In this document: positions 28,174 through 37,776 of the stretch, in pieces
Numbering within the stretch: position 1 is the stretch's first letter
Layout of the letters: each line of letters opens with the position of its first letter
Assembly: GCF_020297365.1 (NCBI RefSeq)
Contig: NZ_JAIXIG010000007.1
Coordinates: 62,990 to 126,989, forward strand
Direction: 5' to 3'
DNA: 64,000 nt
Source of the DNA: Curtobacterium oceanosedimentum
Lineage (GTDB): Bacteria > Actinomycetota > Actinomycetes > Actinomycetales > Microbacteriaceae
The notes under the pieces: generated by a model
Told to the model about the DNA's origin: nothing
The model's input: the letters and a program-made list of their open reading frames with translations, nothing else
The model's database searches: none
Translations under genes and position numbers: made by a program

Positions 28174-29175
28174 ATGCGGATCCTCGTGTGGCACGTGCAC
28201 GGCGGCTGGATGGACGCCTTCGTCCGCGGCCCCCACGAGTACCTCATCCCGACCACCCCGGCGCGCGACGCCTGGGGACTCGGTCGCGGCGGGCGCGCCT
28301 GGCCGGAGAACGCCGTCGAGATCGACCCGGCGGACGTCGCCGAGGCCGAGGTCGACGTCGTCGTCCTGCAGCGCACCGAGGAACTCGAGGAGGCCCGCCG
28401 ACTGCTCGGTGGTCGCGAGGTCCCGATGGTGTTCGTCGAGCACAACGCCCCCCGGGTCGACGTGCCGAACAGCCTGCACCCGATGCGCGACCGCGACGAC
28501 CTGACCATCGCGCACGTGACGCACTGGAACGCCCTCATGTGGGACTGCGGCAGCGCCCGGACCACCGTCGTCGAGCACGGCGTCGTCGACCCCGGCCCCC
28601 TGTACACCGGCACGCTCGACCGCCTGGGCGTCGTGATCAACGAGCCCGTCCGTCGCAACCGTGTCGTCGGCACCGACCTGCTCCCCCGCTTCGCCGAGGT
28701 CGCACCGGTCGACGTCTGGGGCATCGGCACCGAACGGCTGCCGGAGCTCGGCTTCGGCGACCGCGTCGTCGCGCAGGGCGACGTGCAGTCGGACCCGATG
28801 CACGCGGCGCTCGCCGAACGGCGTGCCTACGTGCACCCGAACCGCTGGACCTCGCTCGGACTGTCGCTCATCGAGTCGATGCACATGGCGATGCCGGTGC
28901 TCGTGCTCGCCACGACCGACGCCGCGCGCACCGTGCCCGCCGAGGCCGGCGCGATCGCGACGGACGTCGAGGAGCTGGTGCGGGCCTCCAGGCTGTTGCT
29001 CGAGGACCCCGACGAGGCGCGCCGACGGGGCGCGGTGGCACGGGAGGCCGTCCTCGCGCGGCACGCGCTCGGCCGCTTCCTGGCGGACTGGGACGACCTG
29101 CTCGACGACGCCGTCACGCGCGGTGCGCGACGGGACCGGGCGGCGGGAGCCGCGTTCGAAGGGAGCCTGCGATGA
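28174..29175 (+). CDS. GT-B glycosyltransferase (family 4-like)
   Basis: 333 residues from the ATG at 28174 (GGAAGG upstream). The N-terminal half is unusual ([29 protein letters not shown], then [10 protein letters not shown] and [15 protein letters not shown]). The C-terminal half has the GT-B donor site [29 protein letters not shown] with the usual Glu in place. Similar proteins accompany heptose clusters in other high-GC bacteria, where they are unassigned. The stop overlaps the next start (ATGA). The 79 bases before it include a CTCCTCCTGCTCCTCCTCC run, complementary to ribosome-site purines. Confidence 0.78.
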   Translation: MRILVWHVHGGWMDAFVRGPHEYLIPTTPARDAWGLGRGGRAWPENAVEIDPADVAEAEVDVVVLQRTEELEEARRLLGGREVPMVFVEHNAPRVDVPNSLHPMRDRDDLTIAHVTHWNALMWDCGSARTTVVEHGVVDPGPLYTGTLDRLGVVINEPVRRNRVVGTDLLPRFAEVAPVDVWGIGTERLPELGFGDRVVAQGDVQSDPMHAALAERRAYVHPNRWTSLGLSLIESMHMAMPVLVLATTDAARTVPAEAGAIATDVEELVRASRLLLEDPDEARRRGAVAREAVLARHALGRFLADWDDLLDDAVTRGARRDRAAGAAFEGSLR

Positions 29176-30497
29176 GGATCGCGATGGTGTCCGAGCACGC
29201 GAGCCCGCTCGCGGTGCTCGGTGGAGTCGACGCCGGAGGACAGAACGTCCACGTGGCCGAGCTGTCCGGCGCCCTGGCCGACCGCGGCCACCACGTCACC
29301 GTGTACACGCGCCGCGACGACGCCGCGCAGCCGGTCCGCGTGCCCCTGCGACCGGGTGTCGACGTCGTGCACGTCGACGCGGGCCCGGCGCGCTCGGTGC
29401 CGAAGGACGACCTGTTCCCGTACATGGGCACGTTCGCCGCGGTGCTCGCCGCCGAGTGGTTCATCGAGCGCCCCGACGTCGTGCACGCGCACTTCTGGAT
29501 GTCCGGCCACGCAGCACTCGAGGCCGTGGCGCAGGTGCAGGCCCGCACCGGTGGCGTCCGGATCCCCGTCGTGCAGACCTTCCACGCCCTCGGCGTCGTG
29601 AAGCGTCGCCACCAGGGCTCCGCGGACACGAGCCCCGCCGAGCGCGAGTGGATCGAGCCGGCGGTCGGCCGCAGCGTCGACCAGGTCGTCGCCACCTGCT
29701 CCGACGAGGCCTTCGAGCTCAAGGCCCTCGGCGTCCCGCTGCACGCCATCTCGGTGGTGCCGTGCGGCGTCGACGTCTCGCTCTTCCGTCCGGACGGCCC
29801 CGTCGAGGAGCGGGACCGACCGCTCCGGGTGCTCACCGCGTCGCGACTCGTGCAGCGCAAGGGCGTGGGGACGACCATCGCCGCACTCGCCGCGCTCGTC
29901 GAGCAGGGCCGCGACGTCGAACTCGTCGTCGTCGGGGGTGCCGGTGTGGCCGGTGCCGACCTGGTCGACGACCCCGAGTACCAGCGGCTCGACGCACTCG
30001 CACGCTCGCTCGGCGTCCGCGACCACGTGTCGTTCCGCGGGCAGCTCGGGCAGCACGACATGCCCGCCGTCTACCGCAGCGCCGACGTCGTCGTGTGCGC
30101 CCCCTGGTACGAGCCCTTCGGCATCGTGCCGCTCGAGGCGATGGCCTGCGGTCGCCCCGTGGTCGCCTCGAGCGTCGGCGGCCTCATCGACACGGTGGTC
30201 GAGGACGCGACCGGCCTGCACGTGCCGCCGCGCGACGAGGCCGCGGTCGCCGCCGCCGTCGGTGCCCTGCTCGACGACCCCGACCGCCGCGAGGCCTACG
30301 GTCGCGCCGGACGGGAGCGCGCCGAGTCGCGCTACACGTGGCAGAAGGTCGCCGCGGACAGCGAGCGGGTCTACGAACGCCTGCTCGCCGGCGCGTCGTC
30401 CACCGCGGCCAGCGCACCGGCCGCCGGCCGCTCGCGCCCCACCAACGCCGGTCGCGTCGCCCGCGCCGCACACCCGACGGAGAGGACCGCACGATGA
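29172..30497 (+). CDS. glycosyltransferase family 4
   Basis: 441 residues. The N-terminus [35 protein letters not shown] matches the sucrose-phosphate-synthase/MshA-like GT4 branch. Next are [14 protein letters not shown] and [15 protein letters not shown], the donor region [23 protein letters not shown], and the EX7E motif area [28 protein letters not shown]. Likely uses an NDP-hexose or the cluster's NDP-heptose. The last 40 residues are an Ala/Arg/Pro tail. Overlaps both neighbours by 4 bases. Confidence 0.88.
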   Translation: MRIAMVSEHASPLAVLGGVDAGGQNVHVAELSGALADRGHHVTVYTRRDDAAQPVRVPLRPGVDVVHVDAGPARSVPKDDLFPYMGTFAAVLAAEWFIERPDVVHAHFWMSGHAALEAVAQVQARTGGVRIPVVQTFHALGVVKRRHQGSADTSPAEREWIEPAVGRSVDQVVATCSDEAFELKALGVPLHAISVVPCGVDVSLFRPDGPVEERDRPLRVLTASRLVQRKGVGTTIAALAALVEQGRDVELVVVGGAGVAGADLVDDPEYQRLDALARSLGVRDHVSFRGQLGQHDMPAVYRSADVVVCAPWYEPFGIVPLEAMACGRPVVASSVGGLIDTVVEDATGLHVPPRDEAAVAAAVGALLDDPDRREAYGRAGRERAESRYTWQKVAADSERVYERLLAGASSTAASAPAAGRSRPTNAGRVARAAHPTERTAR

Positions 30498-31117
30498 CCA
30501 TCGACCAGCAGACCGGACTCGAGGAGCGCGCCTCCACGGAGAGCGCCCGCGTCGTCGTCGACCACGTCGCCGCGTCGGTCCCCGTGATCGCCTCGCTCGT
30601 CGACCACAAGGACCACATCGCCGAGTGGGCCGACGACATCGCCGCACGCCTGGTGGCCGGGCGCCGGCTGCTCGCCGCGGGCAACGGCGGTTCGGCGGCC
30701 GAGGCGCAGCACCTGACGTCCGAGCTGACGGGACGCTTCGACGGCGACCGGCCCGCGTACTCGGCCATCTCGCTGCACGCGGAGTCCTCGGCGGTCACGG
30801 CCATCGGCAACGACTACGGGTACGACCAGGTCTTCGCCCGGCAGGTGTCGGCGCACGCCCGCGCCGGTGACGTCGTCGTGCTGCTGTCGACCAGCGGCAA
30901 GAGCCCGAACCTGCTCCGCGCGGCGGAGGCTGCCCGCGCGGTCGGCGCCCGCTCCATCGCGATGACCGGTCCCCGGCCGAACCCCCTCGCCGAGGCCGTC
31001 GACGACGCGATCTGCATCGACGGCCCCTCCGCCAACGTGCAGGAAGCGCAGCTCGTCCTGGTGCACGCGCTGTGCAAGGCCATGGAACCGACGCTCCGAC
31101 GCGGGGTCCGCCGGTGA
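30494..31117 (+). CDS. gmhA: sedoheptulose-7-phosphate isomerase (GmhA-type SIS protein)
   Basis: 207 residues. Converts sedoheptulose 7-phosphate to manno-heptose 7-phosphate, the first step of NDP-heptose synthesis. It has the SIS motif [20 protein letters not shown] (59-78) with the catalytic glutamate, [27 protein letters not shown], and the C-terminal [14 protein letters not shown] that carries the catalytic Gln/His pair. The length is right for GmhA. DiaA, a replication factor, is the nearest lookalike, but the neighbours are all heptose genes. Coupled by 4-base overlaps on both sides. Confidence 0.93.
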   Translation: MTIDQQTGLEERASTESARVVVDHVAASVPVIASLVDHKDHIAEWADDIAARLVAGRRLLAAGNGGSAAEAQHLTSELTGRFDGDRPAYSAISLHAESSAVTAIGNDYGYDQVFARQVSAHARAGDVVVLLSTSGKSPNLLRAAEAARAVGARSIAMTGPRPNPLAEAVDDAICIDGPSANVQEAQLVLVHALCKAMEPTLRRGVRR

Positions 31118-32523
31118 GCGCGTCCACCGGTGCCGGCCGCGCCGCCTCGCCGCGCTTCCGCATCGCCGTCGTCGGCGACACCCTGCTCGACGTGGACGTC
31201 TCCGGCACGAGTGAACGCCTGAGCCCCGACGCCCCGGTGCCCGTGGTCGACGTCGACACCGACGACCGCCGCGCCGGCGGCGCCGGACTCGTGGCGACCA
31301 TGCTCACCCGCGACGGCCACGACGTCACCCTGGTCACCGTGCTGAGCGACGACGGACGAGCGCAGGAGATCCGCGACCTGCTGCCCGACGTCACCGTCGT
31401 CGCCGGGCCCTCCGGTGCGCCGACCCCGGTGAAGACCCGCGTACGCGTCGTCGACCACGCCCTCGTCCGCATCGACGAGGGCTGCGCGACCCCGCCCGTC
31501 CCCGAGGCCACCGACGCCATGCTCGCCGCGCTCGACGACGTCGACGCGGTCGTCGTCGCAGACTACGGCCGGGGCGTCGCCGCGTCACCCGCGCTGCGGG
31601 ACGCCCTGACCCGGGTCGCCGAGCGCGTCCCGGTGGTCTGGGACCCGCACCCCAAGGGCGCCGCCCCGGTGGCGGGGATCGCGGTCGCGACCCCCAACGC
31701 CGCCGAGGCGCGACGCTTCACCGACGTGGCGGGGCACGGTGTGCCCTTCGCCACCGAGGCCGCCGCACGGCTCGTCGAGCAATGGCAGGCCGGTGCCGTC
31801 GCCGTCACCATGGGCGACCGCGGCGCGCTGCTCGCCGACACGCAGGGCGACAGCCGCTTCGTGCCGGCGCCGTCCGTCAGCGCCGGGGACCCCTGCGGTG
31901 CCGGTGACCGGCTCGCCGCCGGTGTCGCCGTCGCCCTGGCAGCCGGAGCGGACGTCCCCGACGCCGTGTCGGCCGGGGTGGTCGCGGCGTCCGAGTACCT
32001 GGCGGCCGGGGGCGTCACCGCGCTCTTCGCCGACGACGGGCCCGCCCCGCTGGCGGTCCCGGGCTCGGACCGCGACGCGATGCGCCTGGTGCACGACGTC
32101 CGGAGCGCCGGCGGCACCGTCGTCGCCACCGGCGGGTGCTTCGACCTGCTGCACGCCGGGCACGCCCGCACCCTGTCCGCCGCCCGCGCGCTCGGCGACT
32201 GCCTGGTCGTGTGCCTCAACTCGGACTCGTCGGTGCGCGGCCTGAAGGGCCCCGACCGGCCGATCATGACCCAGGACGACCGGGTCGAGCTGCTCCTCGC
32301 ACTCGACTGCGTCGACGCCGTGGTCGTGTTCGACGAGTCGACCCCCGACGAGGCCCTGCGCCGCTTCCGCCCGGACGTCTGGGCGAAGGGCGGCGACTAC
32401 ACCGCGAGCGAGCTGCCGGAGACGGCGACCCTGGCGGAGTGGGGCGGTCGCGTCGTGACCGTGCCGTTCCACCCGGGACGCTCCACCACCCGCCTCGCCG
32501 CGGCCCTCGAACAGGTCGGCTGA
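31114..32523 (+). CDS. hldE: bifunctional heptose kinase/nucleotidyltransferase, HldE-like (first paralogue)
   Basis: 469 residues. The N-terminal PfkB kinase domain has GDTLLDVDVSGTSERLSPDAPVPVVDV, the GG-region RRAGGAGLVATML, and the GAGD catalytic motif at 262-265. The C-terminal cytidylyltransferase-like domain has TGGCFDLLHAGHARTL (HAGH at 347-350), CLNSDSSVRGLKGPDRPIM and WAKGGDY. It would phosphorylate heptose 7-phosphate at C1 and then form the NDP-heptose. It deviates from the classic form in the kinase half (DPCGAGDR instead of DTVGAGDT). Overlaps gmhA by 4 bases. Confidence 0.88.
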   Translation: MSASTGAGRAASPRFRIAVVGDTLLDVDVSGTSERLSPDAPVPVVDVDTDDRRAGGAGLVATMLTRDGHDVTLVTVLSDDGRAQEIRDLLPDVTVVAGPSGAPTPVKTRVRVVDHALVRIDEGCATPPVPEATDAMLAALDDVDAVVVADYGRGVAASPALRDALTRVAERVPVVWDPHPKGAAPVAGIAVATPNAAEARRFTDVAGHGVPFATEAAARLVEQWQAGAVAVTMGDRGALLADTQGDSRFVPAPSVSAGDPCGAGDRLAAGVAVALAAGADVPDAVSAGVVAASEYLAAGGVTALFADDGPAPLAVPGSDRDAMRLVHDVRSAGGTVVATGGCFDLLHAGHARTLSAARALGDCLVVCLNSDSSVRGLKGPDRPIMTQDDRVELLLALDCVDAVVVFDESTPDEALRRFRPDVWAKGGDYTASELPETATLAEWGGRVVTVPFHPGRSTTRLAAALEQVG

Positions 32524-32617
32524 CCCGGCGACGCCCGTCGTCCCGACGACGGACGTCCCGGTCGTCCGACACCCCGCCGGTCCGCCGGCAGCACCACGCC
32601 CACCCGGAAGGAACTCC

Positions 32618-33322
32618 ATGCCCGTCCCCACCACCCCCATCGGCCGCGTCCTCGTCACCGGCGGCGCGTCCGGACTCGGCGCCGCCGTCGTCGCGGCCGT
32701 CACCGAGGCCGGCGGCACGCCCATCGTCCTGGACCTGCGGATCGACGCCGTGCCCGATGGTGTCGACGCCGTCGCGGTCGACGTCTCGGACACCGAGGCC
32801 GTCGAGCAGGCCGTGCGCGAGGCCGTCGAGCGCCACGGCGGCCTGGACGCCGTCGTCACCGCCGCGGGCATCGACACCCCCGCGCCGATCGACGCCATCT
32901 CGTCGGGCAAGTGGGAGCAGATCGTCGGCGTGAACCTGATCGGCACCGCGTCGACCGTGCGCGCCGCGCTGCCCGCCCTCGAGGCCACGCACGGCCGCGT
33001 CGTGACGATCTCGTCGTCGCTCGCCCTGCGCGGGGTCGGCCACGGCACCGCCTACTCGGCGTCGAAGTTCGGCGTCCGCGGGTTCTCGCAGGCCCTCGCC
33101 GCGGAGACCGCCGGCCGCATCGGTGTCACCAACGTGATCCCGGCCGGCATGCGCACGAACTTCTTCGCGGACCGCACCGAGCAGTACAAGCCGGGTCCGG
33201 ACGCACAGCTCATCGAGCCGGAGTACGTCGCGAACTCGATCATCTTCGCGCTGTCGCAGCCAGCCGGTTGCGAGATCCGCGAGCTGTCGATCATGCCCGC
33301 CACGGAGCCGAGCTGGCCGTAG
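32618..33322 (+). CDS. short-chain dehydrogenase/reductase
   Basis: 234 residues from an ATG with GGAAGGAAC upstream. Rossmann motif RVLVTGGASGLGAAVV (TGxxxGxG), NAG-equivalent TAAGIDTPAP, and the catalytic Ser-Tyr-Lys set in TISSSLALRGVGHGTAYSASKFGVRG. It is at the end of the heptose operon, 94 bases after hldE, so oxidation, reduction or epimerisation of a sugar is plausible, but it is not the long HldD epimerase (that has an extended N-terminal motif and is about 310 residues). A strong terminator follows. Confidence 0.88.
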   Translation: MPVPTTPIGRVLVTGGASGLGAAVVAAVTEAGGTPIVLDLRIDAVPDGVDAVAVDVSDTEAVEQAVREAVERHGGLDAVVTAAGIDTPAPIDAISSGKWEQIVGVNLIGTASTVRAALPALEATHGRVVTISSSLALRGVGHGTAYSASKFGVRGFSQALAAETAGRIGVTNVIPAGMRTNFFADRTEQYKPGPDAQLIEPEYVANSIIFALSQPAGCEIRELSIMPATEPSWP

Positions 33323-33335
33323 GCCCCTCGCGCGA

Positions 33336-33373
33336 GCGACAGGACCCCGCGGACGCCCGCGGGGTCCTGTCGC
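33336..33373 (+). terminator. terminator of the gmhB-SDR operon
   Basis: A perfect 17-bp stem starting GCGACAGGACCCC, with a 4-base ACGC loop, 13 bases after the SDR stop, followed by GTTCC. Confidence 0.8.
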
Positions 33374-33434
33374 GTTCCGGGCGCGTGGCGTGGGCCCCGG
33401 ACGCAGCACGCGCGTCCCGATCGCGACCGGCGGT

Positions 33435-33478
33435 CGGACGGGAGGCGCGGTGGCGGAGTGCGCCGTGCCTCCCGTCCG
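33435..33478. terminator. convergent hairpin of the CGGACGGGAGGC family
   Basis: CGGACGGGAGGCGCGGTG and CGCCGTGCCTCCCGTCCG pair over 18 bp with two G-T wobbles around an 8-base loop. It lies between convergent genes and probably terminates the minus-strand GT9 gene (or both). It is related in sequence to the 48-bp palindromes at 39489 and 53646. Confidence 0.6.
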
Positions 33479-33580
33479 GTGGGTGGCGCGACCACCCCGC
33501 GGAAGCGACAGACGCGCACGCACGGTCCGCGGCGCCCTCTCGCTCCCGCGAGGGCGAACGACCGACCGCGCAGCCCGCCG

Positions 33581-34678
33581 TCAGGCGTGGCGCAGCAGGT
33601 CCTCGACGTCGGTGAGCACCAGGTCCGGCTCGACCTCGTCGACGTAGGACGGGTCGTGCTCGCAGCGCTCCGCGGTCCACCCCACCTGGGTGACGTCGAT
33701 GCCGCACACCGGGCACCGCGTGACGTACGACAGGTGCACCCGGTGCCGCCCGCGGTCGAACGGACCCGCGTTGACGACGTTCCCGAACCAGAACACGCCG
33801 ACCGTCGGGGTGCCGACGGCGACCGCCAGGTGGCGCGGACCGGAGTCGTCGCCGACCATGACGTCGGCGGCGGCGAGGACGGCGGGCAGCTCGGGCAGCG
33901 GCAGCGACCCGGTCAGGTCGTGCAGTCCGGCACGGAGTTCCGACGGGACCGCGGCGACGATGGCGTCCGACGCCGGGACGTCGGTGGCGTCGCCCACGAG
34001 CACGACGGCGTCGCCGGCCTCCAGGCGGGCGCGCACGACCGCGGCGAACCTATCGGGGCTCCAGCGCCGACGAGGATCCGTCGCGCCGGGGTGCACGGCG
34101 ACGAGGCGTCCGGCGACACCGAGGCGCTCGCGCACGGCCGCTCGTTCGGACGCGGTGACGCGGACCCGCGGGTCGAGGGTCACCGGCTCCGCCCCGGCGA
34201 GGGATGCGACCTCGAGGGCACGGACGACCTCGTGCTGGTAGTAGACGTACCGGACCCAGCGTTCCAGGACCTCGGCGTCCTCGGTGGCGGTGCCGACGGT
34301 GTGCCGGGCGCCGAGGCGGAGCAGGAACGGGTTCGAGTTCCGCCCGCCGCCGTGCACCTGGACCGCGAGGTCGAAGCGTCCGTGCAGCCGCTCGAAGAAG
34401 TCCTGCTCGGACGGGGCGCCGTCGCCGGACTCGCGGACGCCGGGCGCGACGGGGAGCTCCTCGAAGGCGTGCACCGCGTCGGTCCGCCCCTGCAGCACGG
34501 CGTGCCCGGCCGGGGTGCCGAGGAGCGTCACCCGCGCGTCCGGGTAGGCGGCCGCGAGTGCCTCGATCGCCGGCAGCGCGAACATCAGGTCGCCGAGTCC
34601 CCCACCGCGGAGCACCGCGATCTCCCTGACGCCGTCGAACCGTTCTCCGCCCACACCGATCTGTTGCACAGTCAACAT
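33581..34678 (-). CDS. glycosyltransferase family 9 (heptosyltransferase-like)
   Basis: 365 residues. After a 16-residue lead it has IAVLRGGGLGDLMFALPAIEALAAAYPDARVTLLG (GT9 N-terminus), AVHPGATDPRRRWSPDRFAAVV, and the donor loop MVGDDSGPRHLAVAVGTPTVGVFWFG. A C-terminal CPVCGID plus CEHDP set could bind a metal. Third GT9 of the cluster and on the opposite strand to both adjacent operons; divergent from the aldehyde dehydrogenase with 123 bases between starts. Confidence 0.88.
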   Translation of the reverse strand: MLTVQQIGVGGERFDGVREIAVLRGGGLGDLMFALPAIEALAAAYPDARVTLLGTPAGHAVLQGRTDAVHAFEELPVAPGVRESGDGAPSEQDFFERLHGRFDLAVQVHGGGRNSNPFLLRLGARHTVGTATEDAEVLERWVRYVYYQHEVVRALEVASLAGAEPVTLDPRVRVTASERAAVRERLGVAGRLVAVHPGATDPRRRWSPDRFAAVVRARLEAGDAVVLVGDATDVPASDAIVAAVPSELRAGLHDLTGSLPLPELPAVLAAADVMVGDDSGPRHLAVAVGTPTVGVFWFGNVVNAGPFDRGRHRVHLSYVTRCPVCGIDVTQVGWTAERCEHDPSYVDEVEPDLVLTDVEDLLRHA

Positions 34679-34801
34679 CTACCGGTCGGCCCCGGTCGGA
34701 CGTTCAGCACCGGTGCCCGATGGACGAGAAGCGCGACGCCGTGACCGCACCCAGCGATGTTCGGGCAACGTGTGAGGCCCGCCCGTCCCCGGAAGGACCC
34801 C

Positions 34802-36286
34802 ATGACGATCGCACCCACCGCCACCGACGACCTCGTCGTGACCGACCCGGTCGACGGGTCCACCGCGTCGAGCGTCCCCCGCTCGACCGAGGAGGACGTC
34901 CGGGACGCGGTCGCACGCGCACGCGCAGCCGCGGGCGCCTGGGCCAGGACGGCGCCGGCGGAGCGCGGGGCACTGCTGCACGCGGCGGCGGAGCACCTCC
35001 GCGCACACGCGCAGGAGCTGGCAGACCTCAACACCCGCGAGACCGGCAAGGTCCCCGGTGACGCCCTGGGCGGCGTCGAGGCCGGCATCGGCACGCTCGT
35101 GCAGTACGCCGAGCTCGGACCGGTGCACCGCGGCGAGGCCCTGCGCGGCCAGTTCGGTGCCGCCGACTGGTCGGTGCCGCACGCCCGTGGTGTCGTCCTC
35201 GCGCTGACGCCGTGGAACGACCCGGTCGCGGTGGCCTGCGGGATCCTCGGCGCCGCGATCGTCACCGGCAACACCGTCGTGCACAAGGGCAGCGAGCGGT
35301 GCCCCGCCACGTTCGCGCGGCTGAACGCCCTGCTCGCCGAGGTGCTGCCGGACGGCGTGCTCGTCGGTGTCGACGGTGACGCGACCACCGGCGAGCAGCT
35401 CCTCGCCCAGGACGGCATCGACGTGTACGCGCACGTCGGCTCGACCGCCACGGGCGACCGCCTGAGCGAGGTCGCCGCCACCACCCGTGCCCACGTCATC
35501 CGCGAGAACGGCGGCAACGACGCCGTCGTGGTGGACACCGACGTCGACCCGGAGTGGGCCGCCGCGCAGGTCGCACTGGGGGCCTTCGCGAACACCGGAC
35601 AGATCTGCACGAGCGTCGAGCGGGTCTACGTGCACCAGGACGTCGCCGACGCGTTCGTCACCGCGCTCGTCGCCGAGGCCGAGCGCCGCACGGCGTCGGC
35701 CGCCGCCGACTTCGGTCCGCTCGTCGACGACCGCCTGCGTCGCACCGTGCAGGCGCACGTCGACGAGGCCGTCTCGCGCGGCGCGGTCGTCCGCACCGGC
35801 GGCGTCACGCCGGACGGGCCGGGCTCGTTCTACCCGGCGACCGTCCTGACCGAGTGCACCGACGACATGCTCGTGCTGACCGAGGAGACCTTCGGTCCGA
35901 TCGCGCCCGTCCGTGTGGTGTCGGACTTCGACGAGGGGATCCGGCTCGCCGCGGCCGACCGCTACGGCCTGGCCGCGACCGTGCTGACGAACGACACCGG
36001 GCACGCCCTGCGCGCCGCGGCCGAGCTGCCCGTCGGCACCGTCAAGGTGAACGCGGTGTTCGGCGGCGCCCCCGGCGGCAGCGCCCAGCCGCGTGGTGCC
36101 TCGGGCGCCGGGTTCGGGTACGGCCCGCACCTGCTCGACGAGATGACGACGACGACCGTCGTGCACCTCGAGGCCGCACCGCCCCGCCGCGGCACGCAGC
36201 CCGCCAGCGCGGCCGGCAGCAGCGACCCCGCAGCCGCCGCCGGCGCCACCGCCGGCAGCGCCGACACCGTGGGAGGCACCCGATGA
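34802..36286 (+). CDS. aldehyde dehydrogenase family protein
   Basis: 494 residues from the ATG at 34802 (GGAAGG upstream). NAD(P)-dependent oxidation of an aldehyde is expected. The family core is present: TPWNDPVAVACGILGAAIVTGNTVVHKGSE (cofactor region), catalytic Glu235 in HVIRENGGNDA (the usual Leu after Glu is Asn), catalytic Cys269 in NTGQICTSVER, and EETFGPIAPV. The C-terminal 40 residues are an Ala/Gly/Ser-rich extension. Overlap with the second hldE (ATGA) ties it to sugar metabolism; the substrate is unknown. Confidence 0.88.
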   Translation: MTIAPTATDDLVVTDPVDGSTASSVPRSTEEDVRDAVARARAAAGAWARTAPAERGALLHAAAEHLRAHAQELADLNTRETGKVPGDALGGVEAGIGTLVQYAELGPVHRGEALRGQFGAADWSVPHARGVVLALTPWNDPVAVACGILGAAIVTGNTVVHKGSERCPATFARLNALLAEVLPDGVLVGVDGDATTGEQLLAQDGIDVYAHVGSTATGDRLSEVAATTRAHVIRENGGNDAVVVDTDVDPEWAAAQVALGAFANTGQICTSVERVYVHQDVADAFVTALVAEAERRTASAAADFGPLVDDRLRRTVQAHVDEAVSRGAVVRTGGVTPDGPGSFYPATVLTECTDDMLVLTEETFGPIAPVRVVSDFDEGIRLAAADRYGLAATVLTNDTGHALRAAAELPVGTVKVNAVFGGAPGGSAQPRGASGAGFGYGPHLLDEMTTTTVVHLEAAPPRRGTQPASAAGSSDPAAAAGATAGSADTVGGTR

Positions 36287-37776
36287 CCGCCGACGTCCGC
36301 CTGGTCCGCGACCTCGTCGCCACCGTCGACGACCGCGAGCCCCTCGTCGTCGTGATCGGCGACTGCATCCTCGACCGGTGGACCGTCGGCGAGGCCGAGC
36401 GGGTCTCCCGCGAAGCGCCCGCCCCCGTCGTCCGCGTCACCGAGACGATCGCCGTGCCCGGCGGCGCCGCGAACACCGCCGTGAACGCCCGCGCGCTCGG
36501 TGCCCGCGTCCGGATGGTCGGTCTGATCGGCGACGACGAGGCCGGCGCCGTCCTGCGCCAGCGACTCGAGGCCGCCGGGGTCGACACGTCGTACCTGGTG
36601 GAGATCCCCGGCGCACGGACCACCACGAAGTCCCGTGTCGTCGGCGGTGACCGCATGGTCGTCCGCGTCGACGAACTCGCCGCCACACCAACCCCGGAGC
36701 ACGGCGAACAGCTCGCCCGCTCCGTCGCCCGCGCCGTCCGGTGCGCCGACGCCGCGGTGGTCTGCGACTACGGCCTGGGCGTCCAGCCCGACGACGTCGT
36801 CCCGATGCTCGACCGCGACCGCCCGGGTGCCGTCGTCGTCGACGCGCACGACCTGACCCGCTGGGCCGCGCTGCACCCCGACCTCGTCACACCGAACGCC
36901 GGCGAGACCGCCGCACTGCTCGGCACCGAGCTCGGTACCGGCGCAGACCGTGCCGCGACCGTGCTGGCCGCCCGCGACGACGTCCTCGCCCGCAGCGGTG
37001 CGCGCGCCGCGGTCGTCACCCTCGACCGCGACGGCACGGTGCTGCTCGAGCCCGGCTCCGACCGCGGCTTCCGCACCAGGGCGATCCCGGCGTCGGAGCA
37101 GCAGGCGTCGGGCGCCGGCGACACGTTCTGCGCCGCCGCGACCGTCGCCCTCGCCGTGCAGGCCCCCCTGCGCGACGCGGTGTCGGTCGCCCAGGCCGCC
37201 GCCGACGTCGTGGTCCGCGAGGCCGGTACCTCGGTCTGCACCGCCGCCGCGCTCCTCGACTCCGTCACCGCGCCCGCAGCGACCGTCGTCGACCACGACG
37301 AACTCGCCACCGCGGTCGAGGCAGCCCGCCGTGCCGGCCGCCGCGTGGTCTTCACGAACGGGTGCTTCGACGTCGTCCACCGCGGCCACACGACGTACCT
37401 GCGGCAGGCACGCGACCTGGGCGACCTGCTCGTCGTCGCGCTCAACGACGACGACTCGGTCCGCCGGCTGAAGGGCCCGGAGCGGCCGATCAACCCCGCC
37501 GAGGACCGCGCCGGCGTGCTCGCCGCGCTGGCCTGCGTCGACCTGGTCACCGTCTTCGCGACGGACACCCCGATCCCGCTCATCGAACGGCTCCGGCCCG
37601 AGGTCTACGTCAAGGGCGGCGACTACTCCCCCGAGATGCTCAGCGAGACCGCGGTCGTGCGCGGCTACGGGGGCGAGGTCGTGATGGTCGACTACGTGCC
37701 CGAGCACTCCACGACGGCCGTGGTGCGCCGCATCCGCGAGGCCGCCGCACGCCCCGAACCGGACCCGGCACCGTGA
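36283..37776 (+). CDS. hldE: bifunctional heptose kinase/nucleotidyltransferase, HldE (second paralogue)
   Basis: 497 residues, closer to the classic HldE than the first copy. Kinase domain: VVVIGDCILDRWTVGEAERVSREAPAPVVRV, AVPGGAANTAVNARALGA, GAGDTF (GAGD at 277-280). Nucleotidyltransferase domain: FTNGCFDVVHRGHTTYLRQAR (HRGH at 366-369), ALNDDDSVRRLKGPERPINP, VYVKGGDYSPEMLSET. Converts heptose 7-phosphate to NDP-heptose. Coupled to the aldehyde dehydrogenase upstream and the GT2 gene downstream by 4-base overlaps. Confidence 0.9.
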   Translation: MTADVRLVRDLVATVDDREPLVVVIGDCILDRWTVGEAERVSREAPAPVVRVTETIAVPGGAANTAVNARALGARVRMVGLIGDDEAGAVLRQRLEAAGVDTSYLVEIPGARTTTKSRVVGGDRMVVRVDELAATPTPEHGEQLARSVARAVRCADAAVVCDYGLGVQPDDVVPMLDRDRPGAVVVDAHDLTRWAALHPDLVTPNAGETAALLGTELGTGADRAATVLAARDDVLARSGARAAVVTLDRDGTVLLEPGSDRGFRTRAIPASEQQASGAGDTFCAAATVALAVQAPLRDAVSVAQAAADVVVREAGTSVCTAAALLDSVTAPAATVVDHDELATAVEAARRAGRRVVFTNGCFDVVHRGHTTYLRQARDLGDLLVVALNDDDSVRRLKGPERPINPAEDRAGVLAALACVDLVTVFATDTPIPLIERLRPEVYVKGGDYSPEMLSETAVVRGYGGEVVMVDYVPEHSTTAVVRRIREAAARPEPDPAP

